From the NCBI RefSeq assembly GCF_036700095.1, contig NZ_CP144918.1, positions 1,117,001 to 1,181,000 of the forward strand: a stretch of 64,000 bases of DNA, given 5' to 3'. The stretch is from Pelagerythrobacter marensis (lineage in GTDB: Bacteria; Pseudomonadota; Alphaproteobacteria; Sphingomonadales; Sphingomonadaceae). A program made the translations under genes and the position numbers. The first letter of the stretch is position 1; each line of letters opens with the position of its first letter. Shown here piece by piece: positions 8,836-18,866 of this stretch. The notes under the pieces are model-generated. The model was given only the letters and a program-made list of their open reading frames with translations. It made no database searches and was not told the DNA's origin.

Positions 8836-9402
8836 TCAGGCCTGGCCGCCTTTGGCTTTGGCGGCGAAGCTTTTGCGCAACTTCATGATCTTGGGCGGGA
8901 TCACCGCCAGGCAATAGGGGTTTCGCTGGCCTTCGCCTTCCCAGTATTCCTGGTGATAGTCTTCGGCCGGATACCACTCCGCTGTCTGCTCGCCCCCCGA
9001 CAGGCCCTCTATGGTGGTGACGGCCTGCTGCCCTTCGTGCTCCGCATTCCAGCGCGCGATGGCCGCTTCGGCCTCTGCGTGCTGCGCCTCGTCGAGCGGG
9101 AAGATCGCACTGCGATACTGCGTGCCGACATCGTTCCCCTGGCGGTTGAGCTGCGTCGGATCGTGGGTGCCCAGGAAGACATCGTAAATCTCGGCCAGCG
9201 ATATCGTGTCGGGGTCGAAAGCGATGCGCACGGCTTCCGCATGGCCGGTCTCGCCCGAGCAGACCTGTTTGTAGGTCGGGTTGGGCACGGTGCCGCCGAT
9301 ATATCCGCTCTCGACCGTCTCGACTCCGATCACGTCGCGGAAGACCGCCTCGGTGCACCAGAAGCACCCGCCGGCAACGATCGCCTGCTCGCTGTTCGCC
9401 AT
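8836..9402 (-). CDS. msrA: Peptide-methionine (S)-S-oxide reductase
   Basis: A 188-residue MsrA that repairs oxidised methionine (S epimer). The catalytic motif GCFWC is near the N-terminus with the nucleophilic C13 and a second Cys at 16, followed by TEAVF, and YKQVCSGETGHAEAV carries a likely resolving Cys. The ATG at 9402 is chosen over one 9 nt upstream, because AAGGAG sits about 10 nt from the former and is too close to the latter. It is divergent from the exported methyltransferase at 9507. Confidence 0.96.
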   Translation of the reverse strand: MANSEQAIVAGGCFWCTEAVFRDVIGVETVESGYIGGTVPNPTYKQVCSGETGHAEAVRIAFDPDTISLAEIYDVFLGTHDPTQLNRQGNDVGTQYRSAIFPLDEAQHAEAEAAIARWNAEHEGQQAVTTIEGLSGGEQTAEWYPAEDYHQEYWEGEGQRNPYCLAVIPPKIMKLRKSFAAKAKGGQA

Positions 9403-9506
9403 AATCGCCATTCTCCTTCGAAGGCCGAGATAGGAAGCGCGGACTTGCTTGTCATCGGCGGCTGTGGGCGTAGAGTGGCGCCCCTGCTGCCGATGGAGAA
9501 GATCCG

Positions 9507-10337
9507 ATGCGTTACCTGCTTGCCGCCGCCGCTTCGCTTGCCGTGTCCGCGCTTGCCGTGCCCGGGGCGGCGCAGGACGGCGCCGGCCACGAAAATCATG
9601 CCGCGATCGAGGCCGCGGTCGCCGCGACCAACCGCGACGCGGACCGCGCGCGCGACGCTTTCCGCCATCCGGCCGAAACGATCGCCTTCTTCCGCATCGC
9701 GCCGGACATGAAAGTGGGCGAATATGCCCCGGGCGGCGGCTGGTACTCGCGCGTGCTGGGCAATTACCTGGCCGACGAAGGCGAGCTGGTCGGCCTCTAT
9801 TTCACGCCCGAATCCGGCCCCTTCGATGCCGAGAGGCAGGCCAATATCCGCAAGGGTGCCGCCGAGTTCGCGGGGAAAGTTGCCGGCTGGACCGGCAAGC
9901 CGGAGGCGAATTTCGCCGGCATGACGCTGGATAGCATGACCGAAGCGGACCAGGGCACGTTCGATCGCGTGCTGGTCGTGCGCATGCTGCACAACCTCAT
10001 GCGCTGGAACATCGCCGACAGCGAGCTGAAGGCCATGCGCGACCTGCTCAAGCCCGGCGGCATGCTCGGCATCGTCCAGCATCGGGCCGGGGCCGACGCG
10101 CCGGCGGACTATGCCGATGGAAGCAAGGGCTACCTGCGGCAGGACGATGTTATCGGTTTCGTCGAGGCGCTCGGCTTCGAACTGGTCGCGGCCAGTGAGA
10201 TCAACGCCAATCCCCGGGACAGCGCCGATCATCCCGGCGGGGTCTGGGAAATGCCGCCGACGCTTGCGACCAAGCGTGCGGAGCTGGAGAATCGGGGAGA
10301 AAGCGACCGTATGACCCTGCTGTTCCGCAAGCGCTGA
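9507..10337 (+). CDS. Exported COG4798-type predicted methyltransferase
   Basis: A 276-residue protein with a clear Sec signal peptide (residues 1 to about 22, ending PGAAQ) followed by a methyltransferase-like fold. It lacks a strict GxGxG loop and has YAPGGGWYSRVLGNYL instead, plus RMLHNLM and KPGGMLGIVQHR, which are typical of the COG4798 group. These proteins are predicted to act outside the cytoplasm, where SAM would not normally be available, so true methyltransferase activity is uncertain. It is divergent from msrA across about 100 bp. Confidence 0.8.
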   Translation: MRYLLAAAASLAVSALAVPGAAQDGAGHENHAAIEAAVAATNRDADRARDAFRHPAETIAFFRIAPDMKVGEYAPGGGWYSRVLGNYLADEGELVGLYFTPESGPFDAERQANIRKGAAEFAGKVAGWTGKPEANFAGMTLDSMTEADQGTFDRVLVVRMLHNLMRWNIADSELKAMRDLLKPGGMLGIVQHRAGADAPADYADGSKGYLRQDDVIGFVEALGFELVAASEINANPRDSADHPGGVWEMPPTLATKRAELENRGESDRMTLLFRKR

Positions 10338-10384
10338 ACCTGCCGCCCGTGGACTCTGTCCCGGTGCGCCGGTAACGGGCGGGC

Positions 10385-11232
<848 letters not shown>

Positions 11233-11236
<4 letters not shown>

Positions 11237-11739
11237 CCGCCGGCGCCGCGCGGCATCGCTATCTGGTCGCGCTTGGCTCCAACATGCGCCATCCGGCCTT
11301 CGGCTCTCCACGCGCCGTGGTCGATGCTGCGCTGATCGAGCTGGATCGGCAGTTCGGCGTCCGGGCGGTATCGTGCGTGGTGCAAAGCGCGCCGCTCGGC
11401 CCCTCGCGGCGGCGCTATGCCAATGCCGCGGCGGTGCTTGCGACCGGCCTTGCGCCGCAGGACATGCTGGCGGCGCTGCAGGCCATCGAGCGCGCATTCG
11501 GCCGGCGTCGGCGCGGGCAGCGCTGGGGCGCGCGCGTGCTGGATATCGACCTGATCTTGTGGAGCGGCGGCGCCCTTGCGGCGCAGGGGCTGCAAATCCC
11601 CCACCCTGCGTTCCGCGAACGGCGGTTCGTGCTGGAGCCTGCGGCCGCGATCGCCCCGTGCTGGCGCGATCCGACGACAGGCCTTTCGCTTCGCCAGCTC
11701 CATGCCCGCTTGACCCGGCCGCGCCCCCTGCCTAGGTGA
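11233..11739 (+). CDS. folK: 2-amino-4-hydroxy-6-hydroxymethyldihydropteridine pyrophosphokinase
   Basis: A 168-residue HPPK of folate synthesis. Family landmarks are ALGSNMRHP near the N-terminus, QWGAR-like RWGARVLDIDLIL with the Mg-binding Asp pair, and IPHPAFRERRFVLEP. The GTG at 11233 overlaps the aguB stop as GTGA. The 3' end of the gene (11710-11738) also contains the promoter of the downstream tRNA-Lys gene, an economical overlap of coding and regulatory sequence. Confidence 0.94.
11710..11738 (+). promoter_or_regulatory. Promoter of tRNA-Lys
   Basis: TTGACC, a 17-bp spacer and TAGGTG, ending 25 bp before the tRNA. It lies inside the last codons of folK. The same arrangement (TTGACY-N17-TAG) is seen before rpmJ and rpoZ in this window, which strengthens the call. 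Confidence 0.65.
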
Positions 11740-11763
11740 CCGGCCTCGACACACCGTGTCCAA

Positions 11764-11839
11764 GGGCCCTTAGCTCAGTCGGTAGAGCAACTGACTTTTA
11801 ATCAGTAGGTCGCTGGTTCGAACCCAGCAGGGCTCACCA
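11764..11839 (+). tRNA. tRNA-Lys (anticodon UUU)
   Basis: A 73-nt cloverleaf plus an encoded CCA. The acceptor stem GGGCCCT pairs with AGGGCTC (one G-U). The D arm contains AGCTCAGTCGGTAGAGC. The anticodon stem ACTGA/TCAGT encloses CTTTTAA with anticodon TTT. The T arm is CTGGTTCGAACCCAG. Transcription probably starts from the TTGACC-N17-TAGGTG promoter about 25 bp upstream. Confidence 0.98.
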
Positions 11840-11991
11840 TTTCTCCCGATTTCGCCATTTGCCGGTTCGCTTGTGTTCGCTTCGCCCTGGCGGGTGCGGC
11901 GTCTGGTCGGGTATGGCGGGCAAGCTGCGCTATGGGGACGGCCAGCATTTGTCAGCGTGCGGCCGACCTGCTATTGGTTACAAACGAAACC

Positions 11992-12933
11992 ATGACGACG
12001 ACGACCGCAACCGAACCCCAGGATTTCACCACTCTCCCGGAAATGCCGGAGGAGGTGTTCACTGCGCCGCTGAAAAGGCCGGCGCACGTCGGCGAAGATT
12101 GGCTCGAGCCGAAGCAGACCGAATATTCCTCGGAAGAGGACGCGATCTGGAACGACCTGTTCGCCCGCCAGATGGAGGTCCTGCCCGGCCGCGCGGCGAG
12201 CGCGTTCATGAACGGCTTGGAAAAGCTCGATCTCGGTCAGGGCGGCGTGCCCGATTTCGATCGGCTGTCGGCAGAACTCGACCGGCTCACCGGGTGGAGT
12301 GTGGTGCCGGTGCCGATGCTGATCCCCGATCACGTCTTCTTCTGGCACCTCGCCAACCGGCGGTTCCCGGCCGGCAATTTCATCCGCACGCGCGAGACGT
12401 TCGACTATATCCAGGAGCCGGATGTCTTTCACGACGTGTTCGGCCATGTGCCGATGCTGACCGATCCGGTCTATGCCGACTATATGCAGGAATACGGCAA
12501 GGCCGGGTGGAAGGCGATGCGCTACAACCGGCTCAAGGCGCTGGGGGCGCTTTACTGGTACACGGTGGAATTCGGGCTGATGCTCGAACAGGGCGAAGTG
12601 CGCGCCTATGGCGCGGGCATACTGTCGGGCCCGACCGAAGTGGTTTTCGCGGTGGAGGGGCGCAGCCCCAATCGCATCATGCTCAGCGTCGATCGCGTGA
12701 TGCGGACCGACTACGTCATCAGCGACCTGCAGCCGACCTATTTCGTCATCGAAAGCTTCGAGGATCTCTACCGCCAAACCGTGGAGCGCGATTTCGACCG
12801 CCTCTATCGCAACCTGCCGCCGGCATTCACTTATGCCAATTCCGCGATAATCGACGTCGACAACGTGGTCCATCGCGGCACTCAGGAATATCTGCTGCGC
12901 GGCGGGCGCGGCAGCGGGGCGCAACCGGTCTGA
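11992..12933 (+). CDS. phhA: Phenylalanine 4-monooxygenase
   Basis: A 313-residue, single-domain bacterial phenylalanine hydroxylase that converts Phe to Tyr using Fe2+, O2 and tetrahydropterin. The iron facial triad is present: H147 and H152 in FHDVFGHVP and E193 in YTVEFGL. An ATG at 11992 followed by a Thr-rich linker is used, since the upstream extension is not family-like. No pterin-4a-carbinolamine dehydratase lies nearby. Convergent with the minus-strand lipoprotein gene across a terminator. Confidence 0.95.
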   Translation: MTTTTATEPQDFTTLPEMPEEVFTAPLKRPAHVGEDWLEPKQTEYSSEEDAIWNDLFARQMEVLPGRAASAFMNGLEKLDLGQGGVPDFDRLSAELDRLTGWSVVPVPMLIPDHVFFWHLANRRFPAGNFIRTRETFDYIQEPDVFHDVFGHVPMLTDPVYADYMQEYGKAGWKAMRYNRLKALGALYWYTVEFGLMLEQGEVRAYGAGILSGPTEVVFAVEGRSPNRIMLSVDRVMRTDYVISDLQPTYFVIESFEDLYRQTVERDFDRLYRNLPPAFTYANSAIIDVDNVVHRGTQEYLLRGGRGSGAQPV

Positions 12934-12978
12934 CACCGCGCTGGCGCAGGGAACAGCCGCCCGCGCAAGGCACCGCGC

Positions 12979-13013
12979 AAAAAGAAACGGCCCCGGATCG
13001 CTCCGAGGCCGTT
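12979..13013 (-). terminator. Rho-independent terminator (minus strand)
   Basis: Arms AACGGCC (12986-12992) and GGCCGTT (13007-13013), with an inner CGGA/TCCG pairing. On the minus strand the stem is followed by TCTTTTT. It lies just after the stop of the minus-strand lipoprotein gene and could also block read-through from phhA. Confidence 0.65.
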
Positions 13014-13037
13014 CCCGCATTCATCGTCAGCGAAGAC

Positions 13038-13307
13038 TTACATGCCTTCGGCCGATTCCTCGATCGCTTCGGCTTTCTCTTCGCCGGCGTTCTCCAGAGC
13101 CTCGGCCTCGGCTTCCATCTGCTCTTCGGCTGCGCCGTCGAGGGTCTCGGCCTCGTGCTCCATCGCATCCGCCTGGGCCGCGGTTGCGTCGCGGACCGCG
13201 TCCGCTCGATCTTCCGCGGCGTTCTCGGCCGGGCTGTCGCAAGCGGCGAGAGTGAGGCCCATGGCGGCAACCGACGCGACCATCGCGCCTTTGAAAATGC
13301 TTTTCAT
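13038..13307 (-). CDS. Small Ala/Glu-rich lipoprotein
   Basis: An 89-residue predicted lipoprotein. The signal peptide ends in the lipobox LAAC at about residue 23, and the mature part is a highly charged A/E/D-rich repeat (AENAAEDRADAVRDATAAQ...) with heptad spacing, so it is likely one long helix. The start at 13307 directly precedes the MKSIFKG signal sequence. It resembles small periplasmic coiled-coil lipoproteins of unknown function. A minus-strand terminator follows it. Confidence 0.75.
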   Translation of the reverse strand: MKSIFKGAMVASVAAMGLTLAACDSPAENAAEDRADAVRDATAAQADAMEHEAETLDGAAEEQMEAEAEALENAGEEKAEAIEESAEGM

Positions 13308-13385
13308 CTCAGTCCTTCCCCTTTGCTTGTTGGGTGACCGAGCCATACACGGGACTCGGTCGTGCGTGAATAGTGTTTACCTATA

Positions 13386-13643
13386 TTACTTTCCGGCGGA
13401 TCGGTTCCGCAGCAGAGTGAGAATCGCGATCGCGATCAACGCGCCGCCCACGGCTGCCGGGATGGAAATCGCGCTGGCGCCGGAAAGCACCGAACCGCGG
13501 TTGGCCAGCGTGCCGAGAATCGATGCTCCCGCACCGCCGGCCGCAAGATTTGCCGTTATCCGCGGACCGTCCTCGATCCGGCCGACGATCGCCGCCAGCC
13601 AGCCGAGAAGCGCTCCTGTAACGAGGAAGATCAACAAACCCAT
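13386..13643 (-). CDS. GlsB/YeaQ/YmgE-family stress-response membrane protein
   Basis: An 85-residue integral membrane protein with three hydrophobic segments and the GWLAAIVG and AGGAGASILG motifs of the transglycosylase-associated/GlsB family. Members are induced by general stress but lack a proven biochemical role. An EcfG-like promoter (GGAAC-N16-GGTT) lies about 40-60 bp upstream, which would fit the stress role. Confidence 0.85.
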   Translation of the reverse strand: MGLLIFLVTGALLGWLAAIVGRIEDGPRITANLAAGGAGASILGTLANRGSVLSGASAISIPAAVGGALIAIAILTLLRNRSAGK

Positions 13644-13678
13644 TGTCTGTCAGCATCCGCGACCGTTCATAGGGGAAG

Positions 13679-13703
13679 AACCCCGGAGCGCGAGCCGCGT
13701 TCC
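13679..13703 (-). promoter_or_regulatory. Possible EcfG (general stress sigma) promoter
   Basis: On the minus strand, GGAAC (13699-13703), a 16-bp spacer and GGTT (13679-13682). The alphaproteobacterial EcfG consensus is GGAAC-N16/17-CGTT, so one position differs. It precedes the GlsB-type stress gene. Confidence 0.35.
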
Positions 13704-13750
13704 GCCTGTTGCGACGTTTTGACAGAATATTACACATCTCGGGCCGGTGC

Positions 13751-14560
13751 TCAGCCGAGTGTGAACCACCCGAGAGCGAACAGGCCGAGCGCGATCCGAT
13801 ACCAGCCGAAAGGTGCGAAACCGTGCCGGCTGACATAGGCGACGAAAGCGCGAATCACGACCATCGCGACCAGAAACGACGCCACGAAGCCCAGGGCGAT
13901 CTCGCTCCAGCCCACCGTCGCCTCTCCTGCAAGCAGCGCGGGTTCGTCGAAAATCTTCACGGTCGCGGCACCCAGCATCGTCGGGACTGCGAGGAAGAAC
14001 GAGAATTCGGCCGCGGTCTTGCGCCCGACGCCCATCGCCAGCGCGCCGAGAATCGTCGCGGCGGAGCGGCTGGTGCCGGGAATCATGGCGAGGCATTGCG
14101 CGAAGCCGACCGCTATCGCCGTTTTCCAGGAAAGCCCGGCGACGCCGACATCCTCGCGCGCGGGGATGGTCTTTTCCAGCACCAGAATCGCGATGCCGCC
14201 GACGATCAGCGCCCCGGCAACGACCAGCGGCGTGCCCAGCATGACGTCGATCGCATCTTTCGCGAGGAGCCCGATCACGGCGGCGGGCACGAAGCCGAGC
14301 AGGATATTGCGGACGAAACGCAGCGCCTCGTTCTCCAGCTTCAGAAAGCCGAGACCCATCGTCCAGAAGGTTTTCCAGTATGTCACCACCACGGCCAGGA
14401 TCGCACCGAGCTGGATGACGATATTGAACTGGCGCCATTGCACGGGATCGTACCCGAAGAACGCCTGCGCCAGGATCAGGTGTCCGGTCGAGGATACGGG
14501 GAGAAACTCGGTCAGCCCTTCGAGGATGCCGAGCAGGATCGCGGTCAGGGTCAGGCTCAT
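13751..14560 (-). CDS. uppP: Undecaprenyl-diphosphatase
   Basis: A 269-residue polytopic membrane enzyme (BacA/UppP) that dephosphorylates undecaprenyl pyrophosphate to recycle the lipid carrier for peptidoglycan and polysaccharide synthesis. The family motifs are LEGLTEFLPVSSTGH near the N-terminus (residues 13-27) and PGTSRSAATI in the middle. Seven to eight hydrophobic segments are visible. It is monocistronic on the minus strand. Confidence 0.95.
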   Translation of the reverse strand: MSLTLTAILLGILEGLTEFLPVSSTGHLILAQAFFGYDPVQWRQFNIVIQLGAILAVVVTYWKTFWTMGLGFLKLENEALRFVRNILLGFVPAAVIGLLAKDAIDVMLGTPLVVAGALIVGGIAILVLEKTIPAREDVGVAGLSWKTAIAVGFAQCLAMIPGTSRSAATILGALAMGVGRKTAAEFSFFLAVPTMLGAATVKIFDEPALLAGEATVGWSEIALGFVASFLVAMVVIRAFVAYVSRHGFAPFGWYRIALGLFALGWFTLG

Positions 14561-14667
14561 CGGGTCGGCCTCATGGCAAGGCTCCGGCGCGTGTCAAACG
14601 CTAATGCGGTCGGGAAGGGGGAAAATCGCCCCCGGCGCACCGGCCGGGGGCGGAATGGGCCGGCGCT

Positions 14668-16809
14668 TCACCAGATGCGAACGCGTTCCTCGGGCGGCAG
14701 GTAGAGCGCATCGTCGGGCGTCACGCCGAAGGCATCGTACCAGGCGTCCATCTGGCGCACGACGCCGTTGACGCGGTATTCTTCCGGGCTGTGCGGATCG
14801 GTCCGCAGCCGCTGGCGTGCGTTATCCTCGCGCTGTTGCGAGCGCCAGACCTGCGCCCAGGCGAGGAAGAACCGCTGGTCGCCGGTCAGGCCGTCGATGA
14901 CCTTGTCCTCCTTGCCATCCAGCGACAGCTTGTAGGCGCGATAGGCAAGGCTCAGCCCGCCGACATCGCCGATGTTCTCGCCCAGGGTCAGACGGCCGTT
15001 GACGCAGGTTTCCCCGTCGTCGAGCGGGCAGAACTTGCCGTACTGTTCGACCAGCGCATCGCCGAGCTTGTCGAACGCGGCGCGGTCGGCGTCGGTCCAC
15101 CAGTTGCGCAGCGCGCCGCTGGCATCGGACTTCGATCCCTGGTCGTCGAAACCATGCCCCATCTCGTGGCCGATCACCGCGCCGATCCCGCCGTAATTGA
15201 CCGCCGGATCGGCCGAAATGCCGTAAAACGGCGGCTGCAGGATCGCGGCGGGGAAGACGATCTCGTTCTTGGTCGAGTTGTAATAGGCGTTCACCGTCTG
15301 CGGCAGCATGCCCCATTCGGTCCGGTCGATCGGGCCGCCCAGCTTGTCCAGCATGTCCTGCCACTGCCACTTTGCGGCCGCCATGCGGTTGGCGAGCGGC
15401 GCGCCCGGGGCGATCGCCAGGCCGGGATAGGTCTCCAGATTGTCGCGATAGCCGATCTTGGGGTCGAAGCTTTCCAGCTTGGCGACGGCTTCCTGCTTGG
15501 TCGCCGGGCTCATCCAGTCGTTTTCGGCGATGCTGTTGGCCAGCGCCTTGCGCAGGTTCTCCACCAGCTCTTCCATCGCGGCCTTGTTCTCGGGCGGGAA
15601 ATAGCGCTCGACATACGACGCGCCGACCAGTTCGCCCAGCAGCCCCTCGGTCTCCGCAATCGCGCGCTTCCACCGTGGGCGCTGTTCGGGCGTGCCGGTC
15701 AGCGTGCGGCCGAAGAAGGCGAAGTCGGCCGCGTCGATCGCGCTCGGCAGGACGGCGGCGTTGTCTTCGAGGAATTCCTTGACCGTCCAGGCCTGGAGCA
15801 CCTCCACCGGCGTCTGCGCGAGAAGCGCCGTCATGGCCGGCGTGCCGCCGCCGATCTTGCCCAGCGTTTCCGCGTCCAGGCCGAGTTCGGCCGCTTCCGC
15901 CTCGCTCGGCGGCAGGTCGTAGACGACGAAGCGGTCGGTGTCGGCAAAGCCCATTGCCGCGACCAGCGAATCGAGCGGAAAGCCGTTCGCCATCGCCGCC
16001 AGCTCTGCCGGGGTCACGGCGTTGTAGGTCAGATCGCGGTTGCGCCGGGTCGCGCGATCCCAGCTGACGGTGCGCGCGATCGCTTCCTCGAAGTCATAGA
16101 CCCGCTGCGCGGTTGCGGCGGGGTCGGCATAGCCGGCCTGTTCGAACAGGAAGGCCATGAATTCGCGATACTTCGCCTGGATCTCGCGACCCTTCTCGCT
16201 CTCGTCGAGATAATAATCGCGATCGGGCAGACCCAGCCCGCCCGAGGCGAGATAGACCGAATAGCGGGTCGGTTCCTTGCCATCGACGGTCACGAACCCG
16301 CCCAGCGGCGAGGCATAGCCGGGCGTGCCCCACAGCGTGGCAAGTTCGGCACGGGTATCCACCGCGCGAATCGCATCGAGATAGGGCCGTGCCGGCGCCA
16401 GCCCGGCGGCGTCGATCGCCGTCTGGTCGAAGAACGCGTTGTAGGCATCGACGATCCGCCGTTCATCGGCGGACAGGGTGGCCGGGGCCTTGGCGACCAG
16501 TTCGTCGACCAGGGCCTTCACGTCGCTGGTCGATTTCTCGCGCAGGAGGTTGAAGGCGCCGAAACGGCTGAATTCCGGCGGCAGCGGATTGGCCGCGAGC
16601 CACTTGTCGTTGGCATAGGCGAAGAAGTCGTCGCCCGGATCGACGCTTTCGTCGATATAGGCCGGGTCGAAACCCCATTCGCCGAAGCTCATCGTCGGCA
16701 GCGGCGTTTCCTCGGCGGCGGGCGCCGGGGCCGATTGCTGCGCCTGGGCGGGAACGGCGGCAACGAGCGCGAGCGCGCTGGCGCCCCCGGCGAGCAGAGT
16801 GCGGATCAT
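14668..16809 (-). CDS. M13-family zinc metallopeptidase (PepO/neprilysin-like)
   Basis: A 713-residue exported endopeptidase. The Sec signal peptide ends in AQAQ near residue 24. The zinc site is H548-E-M-G-H552 in IGHEMGHGFDDQG, with the third ligand E611 in LGENIGD. The full length and both M13 domains are present. It probably degrades peptides in the periplasm or at the outer membrane. It stands alone between uppP and the ABC exporter, with about 145 bp to the latter. Confidence 0.94.
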   Translation of the reverse strand: MIRTLLAGGASALALVAAVPAQAQQSAPAPAAEETPLPTMSFGEWGFDPAYIDESVDPGDDFFAYANDKWLAANPLPPEFSRFGAFNLLREKSTSDVKALVDELVAKAPATLSADERRIVDAYNAFFDQTAIDAAGLAPARPYLDAIRAVDTRAELATLWGTPGYASPLGGFVTVDGKEPTRYSVYLASGGLGLPDRDYYLDESEKGREIQAKYREFMAFLFEQAGYADPAATAQRVYDFEEAIARTVSWDRATRRNRDLTYNAVTPAELAAMANGFPLDSLVAAMGFADTDRFVVYDLPPSEAEAAELGLDAETLGKIGGGTPAMTALLAQTPVEVLQAWTVKEFLEDNAAVLPSAIDAADFAFFGRTLTGTPEQRPRWKRAIAETEGLLGELVGASYVERYFPPENKAAMEELVENLRKALANSIAENDWMSPATKQEAVAKLESFDPKIGYRDNLETYPGLAIAPGAPLANRMAAAKWQWQDMLDKLGGPIDRTEWGMLPQTVNAYYNSTKNEIVFPAAILQPPFYGISADPAVNYGGIGAVIGHEMGHGFDDQGSKSDASGALRNWWTDADRAAFDKLGDALVEQYGKFCPLDDGETCVNGRLTLGENIGDVGGLSLAYRAYKLSLDGKEDKVIDGLTGDQRFFLAWAQVWRSQQREDNARQRLRTDPHSPEEYRVNGVVRQMDAWYDAFGVTPDDALYLPPEERVRIW

Positions 16810-16954
16810 CTTCGGTTTCTCCCGGAAATTTCAGTCAGTCCCAAGGATGCGGCGATCCTTTGGCATTCACCATAGAAGGGTGCGGGCGGCCTTCGCAGTC
16901 GTTCGTCGGTTTCAGTTGCAACTTCATAGATTGGTTCCGCACCTGCCGGCTCGA

Positions 16955-18793
16955 TCAGGCGGCCTCGGCTGCGAACTGGAGCGCCGCGAGCCGTGAATAG
17001 AGCCCGCCTGCCTCGCTCAACTGGCCGTGCGTGCCCTGTTCGACGATTCGCCCTTCGTCCATCACCACGATCCGGTCGGCCGCGCGCACCGTCGCCAGCC
17101 GGTGCGCGATGACCAGCGTGGTGCGCTGGCTCATCAACCGGTCGAGCGCCTGCTGGACCAGCTGTTCGCTTTCGGCGTCGAGCGCGCTCGTCGCTTCGTC
17201 GAGCAGCAGGATCGGCGCCTCGCGCAGCAGGGCGCGCGCGATCGCGAGGCGTTGTTGCTGGCCGCCGGAAAGGCGGGTGCCGCTTTCGCCCAGATAGGTA
17301 TCCAGCCCGTCCGGCAGGTCGCGCAGGAAGCGGTCGGCATTGGCCGCGCGTGCCGCTTCCCAGATATCCTCGTCGCTGGCGTCCCATGCGCCGTAGCGAA
17401 GATTGTCGCGCGCGTTGGCCGAAAACAGCACGCCGTCCTGCGGGACGAGGGCGATGCGGCGCCGGATGTCGGCCGGGTCGGCGCTCGTGAGCGGAATGCC
17501 GTCGAGCCGGATCGTGCCCGCCTGCGGGTCGTAGAAGCGCTCGGCAAGCTGGAACACCGTGGACTTGCCGGCCCCCGAGGGGCCGACCAGCGCGACCGTT
17601 TCGCCCGGCTCGATCTCCAGCGTGAAATCCTTCAGCGCAGGCGCGTCGAGGCGCGTGGGATAACGGAAGCTGACTCCGCGGAACGACAGGCTGCCGCGGG
17701 GCGGCTCCGGCAACGCGAGGGGGCGGGCCGGCGGGGCGATCTCGGGCTTTTCGGCCAGCAGCTCTTCCAGCCGGCTGGCCGCGCCCGCGCCGCGCAGCAG
17801 ATCGCCGTAGACTTCGGTCAGCGCCCCGAAGGCGCCGGCCACGAGGCCCCCGGTCAGCACGAACGCCGCGATCGTTCCGCCGCTGATCTCGTCGCTGGCA
17901 ACCGCGATCGCGCCGCGCCACATGACCAGCGTGATCCCGCCGAAGACGAACAGGATCACGATCGAAGTCATCGCCGCACGCAGCGCAATGCGTCGCCGTG
18001 CGGTTGCGAAAGTGCGTTCCACGGCCTGGGCGAACCGGCTGCTTTCGCGCTCTTCCTGGTTGAAAGCCTGGACGATCTTCATCGCCGAGAGCACTTCGGT
18101 CACCATCGCGCCGACATCGGCGACGCGATCCTGGCTCGTGCGCGAGACCGTGCGGATGCGGCGCCCGAAATAGACGATCGGCAGGATGACCAGCGGAATG
18201 CCCACGATCAGGCCGACGGTCAGCGTGGGGGCGAGGTAGAACAGGATCGCGGTGCCGCCCAGCGCCGTCAGCAGGTTGCGCAGCGCGACCGAGACGGTGG
18301 TGCCGACCACCTGTTCGATCAGCGCGGTATCCGACGTCATCCGGCTGGAAATCTCCTTGGGACTGTTCTCCTCGTAGAACCCCGGCGCAAGGCGAAGGAG
18401 ATTGCGCTGAACCTTCAGGCGAATGTCGGCGACCACCCGTTCGCCCAGCCAGCTTACGAAATAGAACCGCATCGCCGTGCCGATCGCGAGCACGACCACG
18501 ATCATCAGCAGGCACTGGAAAGCGAGGGCGATCTCCTCGAGGTTCGCTTCGCCGCCGAAGGCCCGGTCGATGATTACCTTGAAGCGCCAGGGAATCGCCA
18601 GCGTCGCGGCGGCGGTGACGAAGAGCGCGAACACGGCGAGCGCGACTTTCCCCGGATAGCGGGACGCCTCGCGGAAAATCATCCTGAGCGGTGCGAGCGA
18701 CCGCGCCGGGCGGCCTTCGCCGTCCACCGCCTTGCGGCGGCGCAGCAAGCCGCGGCGGGGGGGCGCGTCGGGTTCGGGCTGGTCCGCATCCAT
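16955..18793 (-). CDS. ABC exporter, fused permease-ATPase (MsbA-like)
   Basis: A 612-residue half-transporter with six TM helices in the first ~330 residues and an ATPase domain carrying Walker A GPSGAGKST (404-412), signature LSGGQ (about 507-511) and Walker B ILLLDEATSALD (about 530). This layout is that of lipid or drug exporters such as MsbA. The ATG at 18793 is taken since the longer frame adds 26 non-family residues reaching into the intergenic operator region. The substrate cannot be deduced. It is divergent from the PHB depolymerase gene. Confidence 0.9.
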   Translation of the reverse strand: MDADQPEPDAPPRRGLLRRRKAVDGEGRPARSLAPLRMIFREASRYPGKVALAVFALFVTAAATLAIPWRFKVIIDRAFGGEANLEEIALAFQCLLMIVVVLAIGTAMRFYFVSWLGERVVADIRLKVQRNLLRLAPGFYEENSPKEISSRMTSDTALIEQVVGTTVSVALRNLLTALGGTAILFYLAPTLTVGLIVGIPLVILPIVYFGRRIRTVSRTSQDRVADVGAMVTEVLSAMKIVQAFNQEERESSRFAQAVERTFATARRRIALRAAMTSIVILFVFGGITLVMWRGAIAVASDEISGGTIAAFVLTGGLVAGAFGALTEVYGDLLRGAGAASRLEELLAEKPEIAPPARPLALPEPPRGSLSFRGVSFRYPTRLDAPALKDFTLEIEPGETVALVGPSGAGKSTVFQLAERFYDPQAGTIRLDGIPLTSADPADIRRRIALVPQDGVLFSANARDNLRYGAWDASDEDIWEAARAANADRFLRDLPDGLDTYLGESGTRLSGGQQQRLAIARALLREAPILLLDEATSALDAESEQLVQQALDRLMSQRTTLVIAHRLATVRAADRIVVMDEGRIVEQGTHGQLSEAGGLYSRLAALQFAAEAA

Positions 18794-18866
18794 GCCGCGC
18801 GGCCTAGCGCCAGCCGGGCGCAAAATCCACTCACCCCTGGCGTTTCGGGCACGAATAACCAAATGA

